This document shows, one piece after another, positions 51,141-60,664 of a stretch of 64,000 nt of DNA. Source of the stretch: an uncultured Clostridia bacterium (GTDB taxonomy: Bacteria > Bacillota > Clostridia > Lachnospirales > Lachnospiraceae). The notes under the pieces were generated by a model, which was not told the origin of the DNA, searched no databases, and was given only the letters and a program-made list of their open reading frames with translations. The position numbers and the translations under genes were made by a program. Positions within the stretch are counted from its first letter, which is position 1. Each line of letters starts with the position of its first letter. The stretch covers positions 62,001 through 126,000 of the forward strand of contig CAMIZL010000001.1 in the NCBI GenBank assembly GCA_946403295.1. The letters are read 5' to 3'.

Positions 51141-52480
51141 CATGACACAAGATTTTTTACCCACTTGTACTTCTTGTAGTGGATGTAAACGGCAGGGAGC
51201 TTCACGATCTCATCGAGATTTATGATAAAGAAGACAACGACAACCGGAAGGTCAAGTACGAAGGCAGCGAGCGCACCCAAGGGTACGATAAATCCCCACA
51301 TAGTGATGGTGTCGCAGATAAAGCCGAATTTGGTATCGCCGCCGGCCGTAAAGATACCTGTGATAACGTTGCCGTTTATGGAGCGTCCCACCATGTAGTA
51401 AACGCACATCACGAGCATTTTGAAAAGGTAATCTTTTGCCTGATCGTTCAGGTTGGCGACGCTCACGATAAACGGAGTCAGAGCAAGTACAACGATACCC
51501 GCGACAGCACCGCTTACGATCGCCAGGATGCAAACCTTTCTACCGCAAACACGTGCTTCTTCAAGATGCCCGGCACCAAGCTCGTTTCCGACAAGGATAG
51601 AGCCGCCTGTCGCAAGTGCGAAGCAGAAGCATGATATAAGGTCCTTTACGACCGATGCCATAGAATTCGCAGCTGCCGCATCGGAACCGAGATGACCCAT
51701 AATGACGTTGGTCATCGTGAAGCCTATACCCCATGTAAGCTGATTGAGCAGTACGGGTAATGTATGTCTGACATATATCGAAGAGATCTCCTTCGGAGTC
51801 GAAAAGATCGATGAGATCCTGAATTTGAGGACTTTTTTCTTTATGCGGACAATGACGCTGAGCGTATAGCCGAGAAGACCGGATATCGATGTCGCGAGCG
51901 CGGCACCCGCTGTTTCCATCCGGGGCAGACCGAACAATCCGTAAATAAACACACCGTTGAGGCAGATGTTTGTAAGCACCATTATAATGCTTATGATCGT
52001 CGCCTCTTTTACGTGTCCGATGTTTTTCATGATCGTGAGCTCTATACTTGCCAGACTGAGGAATATGTACGAAAAGCTGACGATCCTGAGATAGTCGATA
52101 CCGTATCCGACGATCCCGGGTTCGTTCGTATAGATGTGGATGACTGCGTTCGGAAACATAAACGTTATGGCAAAAAAGAAGAACGCCGTCGGAAAAGCGA
52201 GTTTGTAGATGTATCCGAGGAGCTTCTCTATCGAAGCAATGTCGCCTTTGCCCCAATACTGGGAAGCAAGCATACTTGCGCCCGCGGTTATGGCAAAGAT
52301 GAACAGATCTTTGACAAACGATACCTGCGCAGCCAGATTAACGGATGTCATCGCATCCTGACAGAGCACAACAAGCATGACCGCGTCCGCAACCGGGACG
52401 AGGGCATACATGAAATATTGAAATGTCATGGGAAGCACGAGTGAAAGTAACTTCCTGCCGAAATTATCTTTTTTATTCAA
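51140..52480 (-). CDS. MATE-family efflux transporter
   Basis: A 446-residue membrane protein of about 12 segments with the MATE double-domain layout (SLVLPMTFQYFMYALVPVADAVM in the first half; HTLPVLLNQLTWGIGFTMTNVIMG in the second). MATE proteins export drugs or metabolites using Na+ or H+. The C-terminus (VYIHYKKYKWVKNL) is basic, as usual for a cytoplasmic end. The final codons run into the repeat array. Regulation by the neighbouring MocR protein is possible. Confidence 0.93.
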   Translation of the reverse strand: MNKKDNFGRKLLSLVLPMTFQYFMYALVPVADAVMLVVLCQDAMTSVNLAAQVSFVKDLFIFAITAGASMLASQYWGKGDIASIEKLLGYIYKLAFPTAFFFFAITFMFPNAVIHIYTNEPGIVGYGIDYLRIVSFSYIFLSLASIELTIMKNIGHVKEATIISIIMVLTNICLNGVFIYGLFGLPRMETAGAALATSISGLLGYTLSVIVRIKKKVLKFRISSIFSTPKEISSIYVRHTLPVLLNQLTWGIGFTMTNVIMGHLGSDAAAANSMASVVKDLISCFCFALATGGSILVGNELGAGHLEEARVCGRKVCILAIVSGAVAGIVVLALTPFIVSVANLNDQAKDYLFKMLVMCVYYMVGRSINGNVITGIFTAGGDTKFGFICDTITMWGFIVPLGALAAFVLDLPVVVVFFIINLDEIVKLPAVYIHYKKYKWVKNLVS

Positions 52481-52553
52481 AACCGTTTACCTCTTTGTGA
52501 TCGTCGGAGTAGAAAGTATACATCTTTTATCCGGTTGAGGCAAGCGAGAGTAA

Positions 52554-52578
52554 ATTGAATTTCTTAATCAATTTCAAT
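52554..52578. promoter_or_regulatory. Imperfect palindrome in the MATE/hydrolase divergent region
   Basis: ATTGAA (52554-52559) and TTCAAT (52573-52578) form an AT-rich inverted repeat between two divergent genes, next to a TATCAT box (52583-52588) that may be the hydrolase -10. No convincing -35 was found. Confidence 0.3.
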
Positions 52579-52658
52579 GTGATATCATCTAAATAGCGGC
52601 TTTTATTGAAATATACACGCCAAATCAAATAACAAGGGATTTACGAGGAGGTTTGCTT

Positions 52659-54260
52659 ATGCCGATGATGCAAAGACCGAAAGTTAAGGTATTGGATGAT
52701 TTCTCAAAGTACTGGGAAAACAGATATGAGAGTTTTTATCTTCAGGTATACGTTCCGAGATCGAAAGTGGAAGGAGACATCAACAACTACGGTTTCAGGG
52801 CACCGCTGCTGCTTGTCTTTGCCGAAGAAAAGCTTGATATGAACGGTGCGTGCGCATATGCTAATGAGACCGGACTTGGCGATATAGCCGCGCAATACGA
52901 TTCAAGCGTTCTTTTTGTATATCCCACATGCCCGGGCGGCTGGGAAAATGCCACAAAAGAGATGTTTGTCGATCTTATAGGTGAGATAAAGATCGATGCC
53001 AACTATTCCGACGGTCTTGTTAAGATCACCGACTTTTTCACAAGGGAATTTAAGGGCTATTTCGCGAGAGGAGCAAAATTCAGAACCGATATCTACAGTA
53101 AAGGCGCTTCGGCGGATTATGTCGCTAAGAACTTACTCAGGACCATCGAAGGCGAATACCTTTGGGGACCCGGAGAGATCACACCCGCCGTGTGTTCGAT
53201 GGAAAACCTTTCCGTCATTCCGGAGGTCGAAAGAAAGGATATCGCCATACTCTCCGTCGGTAACAGCGAAGAGATAAATGCAGCGTTTGAGGGATGTGAG
53301 AACATTCTTGTAAAGGACAGGGCAGATTACAAAGAGGATTTCAACAATTTTGTAAAGAAATTTAAGATGTGGTGTGGTCATATCGATTTAGAGCCTGATT
53401 TTACAGCACTCGACATGACCGAGGTTGCCGGTAAGTGCACGGTAAACACTTCTTCCTACAACATGGGAAAATATAAGGGAACAAAAACTCATCCCGTCGG
53501 ATATTTCGCATATTATAACAACGATCTCTTTAAGAACGGACCGGCTCCGCTTCTTGTAGGCTTCCACGGCGGCGGAGATTCGTCAATGTATCTGACTTTC
53601 GTTGTCGGATGGTGGGAGATCGCGCACAGATACGGATTTATGTTCGTTTCCGTCGAGAACCATCAGGATGTGACCGCTTCCGAAGCTATGGAGCTCATAG
53701 CGCATATCAAAGAGAACTACAATATAGACGAAAAGAGGATCTACGCAACCGGGTTCTCGATGGGAAGCGGAAAGACATGGGATCTTTTCCAGGAATTCCC
53801 GCAGGCATTCGCGGGCATTGCACCCGGAAGCGCGCTTTTCCCGGTTAAGAACAATTTCTTCGGAAAACCTTGGGGCGACGGCGAGTGGGTCAATTTTACG
53901 GTTCCGGTTCCCATCTTTTATTCGGGCGGAGAAAAGACATTTTTACCGGAGCTTCCCGAAAGAGACGTTACGGCTCTCGAGAGAGTTCAGTATGCGGCCA
54001 AGGTCAACAGACTAAAGAAAAAATTTGAGGTTGATTTCGAACACAAAGAGAATTGGACGGATCCGCTCTGGGGCGATGCGCCCGATCGAAAGGAAGTCAT
54101 CCGTGACGAGGGCAGAGGATCAAATCTCACCGTAAATTATTATGACAGCGAGGACGGGGTCTGTCGCACGGCCTTTGCAAGCATAGACGACCAGATCCAT
54201 GAGTATAGACATCATACCGCGGAAGAGGCATGGAAATTCATAAGTAAGTTTTCGTTATGA
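52659..54260 (+). CDS. Two-module alpha/beta hydrolase (esterase-like), cytoplasmic
   Basis: A 533-residue protein. The C-terminal module (about 260-530) is an alpha/beta hydrolase of the PHB-depolymerase/feruloyl-esterase type: LLVGFHGGGDSSMYLTFV oxyanion region, nucleophile elbow GFSMGSGKTW (Ser), FAGIAPGSAL, and a late HEYRHHT histidine. The N-terminal module (about 30-250) has the same kind of start (APLLLVFAEEKLD, VYPTCPGGWENATKE) but no GxSxG, so it looks like a degenerate second copy. There is no signal peptide, so it acts inside the cell. ATG 52659 follows GAGGAGG. Confidence 0.75.
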   Translation: MPMMQRPKVKVLDDFSKYWENRYESFYLQVYVPRSKVEGDINNYGFRAPLLLVFAEEKLDMNGACAYANETGLGDIAAQYDSSVLFVYPTCPGGWENATKEMFVDLIGEIKIDANYSDGLVKITDFFTREFKGYFARGAKFRTDIYSKGASADYVAKNLLRTIEGEYLWGPGEITPAVCSMENLSVIPEVERKDIAILSVGNSEEINAAFEGCENILVKDRADYKEDFNNFVKKFKMWCGHIDLEPDFTALDMTEVAGKCTVNTSSYNMGKYKGTKTHPVGYFAYYNNDLFKNGPAPLLVGFHGGGDSSMYLTFVVGWWEIAHRYGFMFVSVENHQDVTASEAMELIAHIKENYNIDEKRIYATGFSMGSGKTWDLFQEFPQAFAGIAPGSALFPVKNNFFGKPWGDGEWVNFTVPVPIFYSGGEKTFLPELPERDVTALERVQYAAKVNRLKKKFEVDFEHKENWTDPLWGDAPDRKEVIRDEGRGSNLTVNYYDSEDGVCRTAFASIDDQIHEYRHHTAEEAWKFISKFSL

Positions 54261-54306
54261 GTCATATGCCGGCGGTATCGCGGTTTTAAAAGACCTTTGC
54301 GTGCCG

Positions 54307-55116
54307 TTACATGGCAGTGGTGTCATCCGCGGGTTCACGGTATTCGTAATGAACATATTCGTATTTCGGGAACCTGTCGACGGTCTGTTTCATTTCTTTA
54401 TAGATCATGTCACGCAAAACCTTCTTCGCCTCATGGCGGGGAAGGTTTTTGTCGGCATAGAACGGCCCTGCGACGAACGATACGACACGCGGGCGTTTTA
54501 CGAACGGAAGGATACGTTTTTTATAGACATTGGTCATCGTAAAGCAGGGAACATCAAGATCGTAGGGGTAAGCCATGGATGTGTCCTTAAAAGGCCTGAT
54601 GTCCGTATAATAAGGCCATATATGCGCTTCGGGATAGATGATGACCGCTTTCTTTTCCCTGATCCTTGTGGTCACGGCATTCCTGAAATTGCGTGCGTGC
54701 TCAATGTCGGTATAAACCGGGATCGCGCCGAGCATCACGACAAAATTACGGATTCCGGGTATCGAAGTTGCGTCGGGATTGCAAATGAGAAAATCCTTCT
54801 TCGGGAAAGTAAGCATCGAGGGAGTAAAAGCGTCGAGGTCGGTGCCTGTGTGATTGGCATAGACAAAATAGCCTGTTTTCCTGAATTTTGAAAGCTTTCT
54901 GCGTCCCACGAAGTGTTGATGATATTTGAGTTTGATCCATGTGAAGACAAGAGGACGGACCACAAAATGATAGATCGTAAATTCGAAAAAGAGCCAGAAC
55001 GGATTCTTACGGACATATTTAAAGTCCTTCGGAAGTTTTTTGGTCTCGATCGAATTTGATGCGAAATCATCGTTGACGGGATCGGAATAGTAGATCGTCC
55101 TCTTGTGTTTCTTCAT
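54307..55116 (-). CDS. PlsC-family lysophospholipid acyltransferase-like protein
   Basis: A 269-residue acyltransferase with one N-terminal membrane-associated helix. The motif around the catalytic His reads YANHTGTDLDAF, with a spacing of five between His and the second Asp instead of the usual four; the later motif is VIIYPEAHIWPYYTD instead of PEGTRS. These features define a divergent PlsC subfamily in clostridia. It acylates a lysolipid or glycolipid acceptor. It starts 4 bp after the glycosyltransferase stop, so the two are probably co-transcribed and act on the same lipid. Confidence 0.8.
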   Translation of the reverse strand: MKKHKRTIYYSDPVNDDFASNSIETKKLPKDFKYVRKNPFWLFFEFTIYHFVVRPLVFTWIKLKYHQHFVGRRKLSKFRKTGYFVYANHTGTDLDAFTPSMLTFPKKDFLICNPDATSIPGIRNFVVMLGAIPVYTDIEHARNFRNAVTTRIREKKAVIIYPEAHIWPYYTDIRPFKDTSMAYPYDLDVPCFTMTNVYKKRILPFVKRPRVVSFVAGPFYADKNLPRHEAKKVLRDMIYKEMKQTVDRFPKYEYVHYEYREPADDTTAM

Positions 55117-55119
55117 AAG

Positions 55120-56265
55120 TCATTTCCTTTTCTCTATCGTGTCGGATAACATTCGGCGCATTTTGATCATGCATTCCTTCTGGCTCTCGGCATAAGGAGA
55201 AGCAAGATAACGTTTGGAATACTCACGTCTTATGTCATCATGTTCTATAAAGAAATCTATTTTCTTTGCAAGATCGCGGTGATCGTTGCATTTGAAGAGT
55301 GAGCGCTCGTCAAGCGCAAATGCTTTTGTGGCGCAGCGGGGTGAATTGTTGATAATGGGGACAACTCCGCAGCTTATGGCTTCAAGGCAGGCGATCGCTT
55401 CGATCTCGATCTCTGCGGGATGACAATAGAGATCGACATAATTAATGACTCTCGCCAGCTGTTTTCTCGTGAAGAATTTCATGATCGGCATCTTGATACC
55501 GGCTTTTCTGACGGCCCGAAGTATTTGGGCCCTTCTGGGTCCGCTGCCCGCGAAGATGAGCCTTATCTTATCCTTATATTTGCTGCAGCCCACGGCCCTG
55601 ACGAGGGTTGTGTGTGATTTTTCTTTTGCATAGCGACCCGTGAAGAGAATGAGAAATTCATCCTTTAAACGGTCGGGCTTTTCGGTGGGAGCATATTTGT
55701 ATGCTTCGTTCACACCGTTTGAAATAACGACGCCGTTTGTTTTATGGCCGACTGTTTTTTCAAAGAGATCCCTTATGAAAGCGGTGGGATAGTGGATCGT
55801 ATCCGCATATCGGTATGTCTTTTTATAGAAATGCTTATATACCATCCTGTTGAAGAAGGAGGAATTCATAAACATCAATATATGACTTGAAAAGTTTTCT
55901 GCCTGACAATGGAAACCCGCCGTAACCGGGATCCCGAGTTCTCTTGCGATCGCAATGGCACAATTTCCCACGGGGAAAGGCATCATGACATGAACAATAT
56001 CCGAGCCTTCAATCGCTTCACGGATGATCTTTTTATCGGGTTTTGCTATCGTAACGTTGTTCTTTTGTACGATCTTATTGATTATAAAGCCTAGATTAAG
56101 AGTTTTTACTATATAGAAACCTTCCTGACCCTCGCGGGAAATGTCGGGACAAATTACTTTAACGGTGTCGCCGCACGACTTCAGATATCGTATCAGATTC
56201 ATGCACGCAACAGTTGTACCGTTGTTCTCCTCCCCGAGAACGTCGGCGACTATTGTTATCGTCAT
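55120..56265 (-). CDS. GT4 glycosyltransferase (1,2-diacylglycerol glucosyltransferase-like)
   Basis: A 381-residue GT-B enzyme. The N-terminal half has the nucleotide-independent domain (MTITIVADVLGEENNGTTVA) and FHCQAENFSSHILMFMNS. The C-terminal half has FTGRYAKEKSHTTLVRAVG, AGSGPRR and the sugar-nucleotide site PAEIEIEAIACLEAISCGVVPII with the E-x7-E pattern. It is like the enzymes that make glucosyl-diacylglycerol, an anchor for lipoteichoic acid. The start (ATG 56263-56265) has GGAGG upstream; a longer start at 56280 was rejected. Confidence 0.85.
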   Translation of the reverse strand: MTITIVADVLGEENNGTTVACMNLIRYLKSCGDTVKVICPDISREGQEGFYIVKTLNLGFIINKIVQKNNVTIAKPDKKIIREAIEGSDIVHVMMPFPVGNCAIAIARELGIPVTAGFHCQAENFSSHILMFMNSSFFNRMVYKHFYKKTYRYADTIHYPTAFIRDLFEKTVGHKTNGVVISNGVNEAYKYAPTEKPDRLKDEFLILFTGRYAKEKSHTTLVRAVGCSKYKDKIRLIFAGSGPRRAQILRAVRKAGIKMPIMKFFTRKQLARVINYVDLYCHPAEIEIEAIACLEAISCGVVPIINNSPRCATKAFALDERSLFKCNDHRDLAKKIDFFIEHDDIRREYSKRYLASPYAESQKECMIKMRRMLSDTIEKRK

Positions 56266-56372
56266 TGGGAAATCCTCCAAAACACTTCTTTATGCCCAAT
56301 GTATGGACTGGAATTATTCACTTATTTAGTTTATCATATCATAAATAAAATGCAAACTTTCGGAAACAATTC

Positions 56373-56401
56373 TTGACATCAACGCGTTAAAGTGCTATAG
56401 T
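56373..56401 (+). promoter_or_regulatory. Promoter of the aromatic biosynthesis operon
   Basis: TTGACA (56373-56378), 17-bp spacer and TATAGT (56396-56401). The predicted start is near 56408, leaving a leader of about 80 nt. Confidence 0.9.
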
Positions 56402-56437
56402 GCGATACAACGGAAAAACGAATAAAGAAATATTGAA

Positions 56438-56461
56438 AGAACGGCATGATGATGCCGTTCT
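56438..56461 (+). promoter_or_regulatory. 10-bp hairpin in the aroF leader
   Basis: AGAACGGCAT (56438-56447) pairs with ATGCCGTTCT (56452-56461) around GATG. It ends 10 bases before AGGAGG. There is no T-tract, so it is not a terminator; it could affect translation or bind a regulator. The leader is too short for a T-box. Confidence 0.55.
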
Positions 56462-56486
56462 ATAGGATACAGGAGGATATACGTAT

Positions 56487-57488
56487 ATGATAGTAGTTTT
56501 AAAACCCAACGTGGCTGCAGAAAAGCAGGATCGTCTCATTGACTGGCTTAAGAGTCTTTCACTTAATGTACATGTTTCAACAGGAGAATATCAAACGGTT
56601 CTCGGCCTTGTAGGAGATACAAGTGCCGTCGATACGGCGCTTCTTGAGAGTCTTGAGATCGTCGATACCGTAAAACAGGTTTCGGATCCCTTCAAGAGAG
56701 CAAACAGGAAATTCCATCCCGAGAACACGGTCATAGATGTAAACGGTGTAAAGATCGGCGGAGGAAATTTCTGCATGATCGCCGGACCCTGCTCGGTAGA
56801 ATCGGAGGAGCAGATAGTAGGTATCGCAAAAGCGGTAAAAGCTGCGGGAGCAGGCATGCTTCGCGGCGGTGCTTTTAAGCCCCGTACTTCCCCTTATGAT
56901 TTCCAGGGACTCAAGAAAGAAGGACTTCGTCTTCTTTCGACCGCAAAAAAGGAGACGGGTCTGCCTATAGTTACCGAGATCATGAACGCATCGGATCTTC
57001 CTCTTTTTGACGATGTCGACGTTCTTCAGGTAGGAGCGAGAAACACACAGAATTTCGATCTCCTTAAGGAACTCGGGACCACCGGAAAGCCCATCCTCTT
57101 AAAGAGAGGTATCGCGGGTACTTTAAAAGAACTCCTTATGAGCGCGGAATATATCATGTCGAGCGGCAATGAAAACGTTATTCTTTGCGAGCGCGGTATC
57201 AGAACATACAGCGATTACCTTCGCAATACGCTTGACCTTGCTTCCGTACCCATGCTTCACGAGCTTTCGCATCTTCCCGTTATAGTTGATCCTTCGCATG
57301 CCACAGGTATCGCAAGGATGGTTCCTCCCATGGCACTTGCCGCTACGGCATGCGGTGCCGACGGACTTATCATCGAGGTTCACAACGATCCCGAACATGC
57401 ACTCTGCGACGGCGCACAGTCCTTACGTCCCGAAGACTTTGAGAGTCTCGCAAAGAAGGTAAGAGGCATAAGGGAAGTCATAGACTGA
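56487..57488 (+). CDS. aroF: 3-deoxy-7-phosphoheptulonate (DAHP) synthase, type I-beta
   Basis: A 333-residue enzyme: an N-terminal ferredoxin-like (regulatory) domain of about 70 residues and a TIM barrel with MIAGPCSVESEEQI, MLRGGAFKPRTSP, LQVGARNTQNFDLL and VDPSHATG. It condenses PEP and erythrose 4-phosphate, the first step of the shikimate pathway. The N-terminal domain is that of the type I-beta enzymes that are feedback-inhibited by Tyr or Phe. First gene of the operon. Confidence 0.97.
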   Translation: MIVVLKPNVAAEKQDRLIDWLKSLSLNVHVSTGEYQTVLGLVGDTSAVDTALLESLEIVDTVKQVSDPFKRANRKFHPENTVIDVNGVKIGGGNFCMIAGPCSVESEEQIVGIAKAVKAAGAGMLRGGAFKPRTSPYDFQGLKKEGLRLLSTAKKETGLPIVTEIMNASDLPLFDDVDVLQVGARNTQNFDLLKELGTTGKPILLKRGIAGTLKELLMSAEYIMSSGNENVILCERGIRTYSDYLRNTLDLASVPMLHELSHLPVIVDPSHATGIARMVPPMALAATACGADGLIIEVHNDPEHALCDGAQSLRPEDFESLAKKVRGIREVID

Positions 57489-57516
57489 ATCTTTCTGTTT
57501 TGAGGAGGCTTTAAAG

Positions 57517-58347
57517 ATGCGAACAGGCGTAGTCGGACTCGGTCTTATAGGCGGGTCTTTTGCCAAGGCATACAAAAAAGAGGGTCATGAAGTCATGGCC
57601 TTTGATACGGATAAAAAGACACTCGATTTTGCAATGCTTTCAGGTGCCGTAGACGCACCGCTCAATGACGAGAATATCCCTTCGTGCGATCTGATACTTG
57701 TTTGCACATATCCGGAAGCGGCGATAGATTTCATGAATCAAAAAGGTCCCGTCTTCGGAAAACGACCTGTTGTTATCGATGCATGCGGAACAAAGGAAGT
57801 TGTCGTAAAAGCAGGCATGGAGCTTGCAGAGAAATACGGATTTACATATGTCGGCGGTCATCCGATGGCGGGAACACAGTTCTCGGGATTCAAATATGCC
57901 AAAGAGAATCTCTACAAGGGAGCTCCCATGGTAATCGTTCCTCCCGTTTACGACGATCCCGTGTTCCTCGACAATATCAAGAAACTGTTAGCACCCGCCG
58001 GATTCGGTAAGATAACCGTAACGACGGCGCAGGAGCACGACAAGGTCATAGCGTTCACATCGCAGCTTGCGCATGTGGTTTCGAACGCCTATGTTAAGAG
58101 TCCCTCGTCTCGTCTTCACAGCGGACTTTCCGCCGGAAGTTACAAGGATCTGACACGTGTCGCATGGCTTAATCCCGGCATGTGGACGCAGCTCTTTATG
58201 GAGAACTCGGACAACCTGATATTTGAAATAGACACATTGATGGCAAACCTTAAGGAATACCGTGATGCCATTGCAAACAACGACAAGGACACACTTTATC
58301 GTATTCTTGATGAAGGAAGAAAGATCAAGGAGGAGGTCGACGGCTGA
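57517..58347 (+). CDS. tyrA: Prephenate dehydrogenase
   Basis: A 276-residue NAD(P)-dependent enzyme leading to 4-hydroxyphenylpyruvate and tyrosine. It starts with VVGLGLIGGSFAKAYKK. The substrate-site GGHPMAG and the HVVSNAY-type helix are present. A C-terminal ACT domain is absent. Its last codon overlaps the aroB start by one base. Confidence 0.94.
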   Translation: MRTGVVGLGLIGGSFAKAYKKEGHEVMAFDTDKKTLDFAMLSGAVDAPLNDENIPSCDLILVCTYPEAAIDFMNQKGPVFGKRPVVIDACGTKEVVVKAGMELAEKYGFTYVGGHPMAGTQFSGFKYAKENLYKGAPMVIVPPVYDDPVFLDNIKKLLAPAGFGKITVTTAQEHDKVIAFTSQLAHVVSNAYVKSPSSRLHSGLSAGSYKDLTRVAWLNPGMWTQLFMENSDNLIFEIDTLMANLKEYRDAIANNDKDTLYRILDEGRKIKEEVDG

Positions 58348-59405
58348 TGCAGGTAGTTACAGTAAACGCAAGCAAAAAGTATGACGTTAAGATCGGAACC
58401 GGTTTTATCGAAAAGATCGGTGACCATATCGCTCCGCTTATGTCAGGGAAAAAAGTCATGGTAGTTTCGGATGACAATGTTTTTCCCCTTTACGGCGAAA
58501 AGGCGGTCAAGTCGCTCAGTGAAGCCGGATATGTCGTTTCGACCTTTGTCTTCAAAAACGGAGAGGAAAGCAAGAACATCACGACCTACAACGATCTTTT
58601 GGAGGCGCTTTTTGAGGCACAGCTCACAAGAAAAGATCTTATTGTGGCTATAGGCGGCGGTGTCGTTACCGATCTGTCGGGATTTGCGTCCGCAACTTTC
58701 CAAAGGGGCATCGGACTCGTCATGGTCCCCACGACACTTCTTGCGGCTGTTGACGCGTCTGTCGGCGGCAAGAACGGTATCAATCTTTCCCGCGGTAAAA
58801 ATCAGGTCGGAACGTTCTGTCAGCCGAGCCTCGTGCTTTGCGATATCGAAACGTTATGGACTTTGCCGCGCGAAGAATACATAAACGGTTGTGCCGAAAT
58901 AATCAAATATTCCATGATCGTCAACGAGGGATTGTTTGAACTTATCAGGGACAAGGAAATAAGAGATCAGTACGAAGACATCATAACAAGGTGTATTACC
59001 ATAAAGCGTGATTTCGTTGAGGCCGACGAATTTGATATCGGAAAACGAATGATGCTTAATTTCGGTCATACCATAGGTCATGCGGTAGAAGCATGCAGCG
59101 GCTACAAGATCCCTCACGGTAGAGCGGTGGCCATAGGTATGGCTGCGATAACCAAGGCGGCCGTAATAAACGGTTATTGCACCGAAGACACAAGAATGCA
59201 GCTCGATGAGCTCCTCGAGCAATACGACCTTCTTGACGAGTTGAAATATACAGCCGAAGAGCTTATGGAATGCGTTAAAGTTGACAAGAAGAACAGCTCC
59301 GGAATGCTCAGGATCGTTATCCCGAAAGCGATAGGAAGCTGCTGGATCAAAGAAATATACAAAGAAGAATGTCTTAAATGGATAGTTCTCGGAGGTGCCA
59401 GATGA
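58347..59405 (+). CDS. aroB: 3-dehydroquinate synthase
   Basis: A 352-residue AroB, second step of the pathway, NAD- and metal-dependent. Seen: GGGVVTDLSGFASATFQRG, PTTLLAAVDASVGGKNGIN, the metal ligands in FGHTIGHAVEA and IPHGRAVAIG. It overlaps tyrA by one base and aroA by four (ATGA). Confidence 0.97.
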   Translation: MQVVTVNASKKYDVKIGTGFIEKIGDHIAPLMSGKKVMVVSDDNVFPLYGEKAVKSLSEAGYVVSTFVFKNGEESKNITTYNDLLEALFEAQLTRKDLIVAIGGGVVTDLSGFASATFQRGIGLVMVPTTLLAAVDASVGGKNGINLSRGKNQVGTFCQPSLVLCDIETLWTLPREEYINGCAEIIKYSMIVNEGLFELIRDKEIRDQYEDIITRCITIKRDFVEADEFDIGKRMMLNFGHTIGHAVEACSGYKIPHGRAVAIGMAAITKAAVINGYCTEDTRMQLDELLEQYDLLDELKYTAEELMECVKVDKKNSSGMLRIVIPKAIGSCWIKEIYKEECLKWIVLGGAR

Positions 59406-60652
59406 TAAAGGTTGTGGAAAACGGACAACGCAGCGGTTCCGTAAAGGTGCCCGCTTCTAAGTCTGTCGTACACAGAATGCTCATCTGCGGTGCGCTTTCA
59501 AACGGTCAGTGCGGTGTGGGAGTCGATACCGTTTCAAAAGATATCGAGGCAACAACGGAGTGTCTTGCCGGCATGGGCGCCGATATAGTAAAGTCCTCAG
59601 GCCGGATCGATATCAAAAAAGGACTTTCTTTGGGCGGCGAATGTGATGTTTGCTGCAAAGAGAGCGGATCGACCTTAAGATTTCTGATACCCGTTGCGGC
59701 GGCACTTAAAAAAACCGTGCGTTTTCATATGGAGGGCCTCCTTTCGAAGCGTCCCCACGATGTTCTGACAAACGAACTCATGCGTCACGGGGCAAAGATA
59801 TCACAGGACGGCGATGTGCTCACGGTCTCGGGAGAGCTAACTCCCGGTACGTATGAAATAGCCGGCAACATATCGTCGCAATTCATATCGGGATTACTTT
59901 TTGCGCTCCCCCTGCTTGACGGCGATTCAAAGATAATCATAACAGGAAAGAGAGAATCCGTTTCCTACATAAACATGACACTTGATGCGCTTCGCGGGAG
60001 CGAAGTGACGATTGAGGAAATCCCCGAAGGATACTTTGTAAAAGGGAACCGGGAATATAAGCCGCCCGTTTTTGCCGAAGCGGAACGCGACTGGTCGGGC
60101 GCGGCATTTTTCCTTTGCATGGGAGCGATGTCTCTTAAGGGCATAACGCTTATGGGCATGAATATGTCGTCCCGTCAGGGCGATATGAAGGTCATGGATA
60201 TCCTGAGGGAATTCGGAGCGAGGATCGAAATAACGGGCGACGACGTGTTCGTCAAAAAGGGAGAAGCCCGTCCGTGCGTGATCGATGCAAAGGATATACC
60301 CGATCTTGTGCCCGTTCTTTCCGTGCTCATGTGTGCGGCAAAGGGAAAGAGCGTGATCAAAAATGCCGAAAGGCTGCGTTTTAAGGAGTCCGACAGATTG
60401 GCTTCGACATCAGCGATGATAAAAGCACTCGGAGGAGAGATCGTTGTCACGGACGACGGACTCGAGATCTTCGGAAAAGGTTTCCTTGAAGGAGGAACGG
60501 TAGATACCGTCAACGACCACAGGATCGCAATGTCGGCTGCCACGGCGGCAGGCATATGCAGGGGTACTGTGACCGTTCCCGACGCTGAGTGTGCCGACAA
60601 GTCGTATCCGGGATTTTTTGACGATCTTGAAGCCATGAATATTACTAAATGA
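59402..60652 (+). CDS. aroA: 5-enolpyruvylshikimate-3-phosphate synthase
   Basis: A 416-residue EPSP synthase with the two repeated folds. Motifs: VPASKSVVHRMLICGAL at the start (SKSxSHR usual; here Val replaces Ser), CKESGSTLRFLIPV, ISSQFISGLLFALPLL and ESDRLASTSAM. The Ser-Gly-Ser-Thr form of the PEP-site loop is like class II enzymes. ATG 59402 overlaps the aroB stop; a longer upstream reading at 59378 was rejected. Confidence 0.97.
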   Translation: MIKVVENGQRSGSVKVPASKSVVHRMLICGALSNGQCGVGVDTVSKDIEATTECLAGMGADIVKSSGRIDIKKGLSLGGECDVCCKESGSTLRFLIPVAAALKKTVRFHMEGLLSKRPHDVLTNELMRHGAKISQDGDVLTVSGELTPGTYEIAGNISSQFISGLLFALPLLDGDSKIIITGKRESVSYINMTLDALRGSEVTIEEIPEGYFVKGNREYKPPVFAEAERDWSGAAFFLCMGAMSLKGITLMGMNMSSRQGDMKVMDILREFGARIEITGDDVFVKKGEARPCVIDAKDIPDLVPVLSVLMCAAKGKSVIKNAERLRFKESDRLASTSAMIKALGGEIVVTDDGLEIFGKGFLEGGTVDTVNDHRIAMSAATAAGICRGTVTVPDAECADKSYPGFFDDLEAMNITK

Positions 60653-60664
60653 GAGGGGAATATT

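Noticed and set aside
49671..56265. Genomic island or prophage
   Set aside because: The region looks accessory, but there is no integrase, transposase, attachment repeat or tRNA junction, and base use is not obviously different.
56408..56486. T-box leader before aroF
   Set aside because: The leader is under 80 nt and lacks the T-box sequence, specifier loop and terminator.
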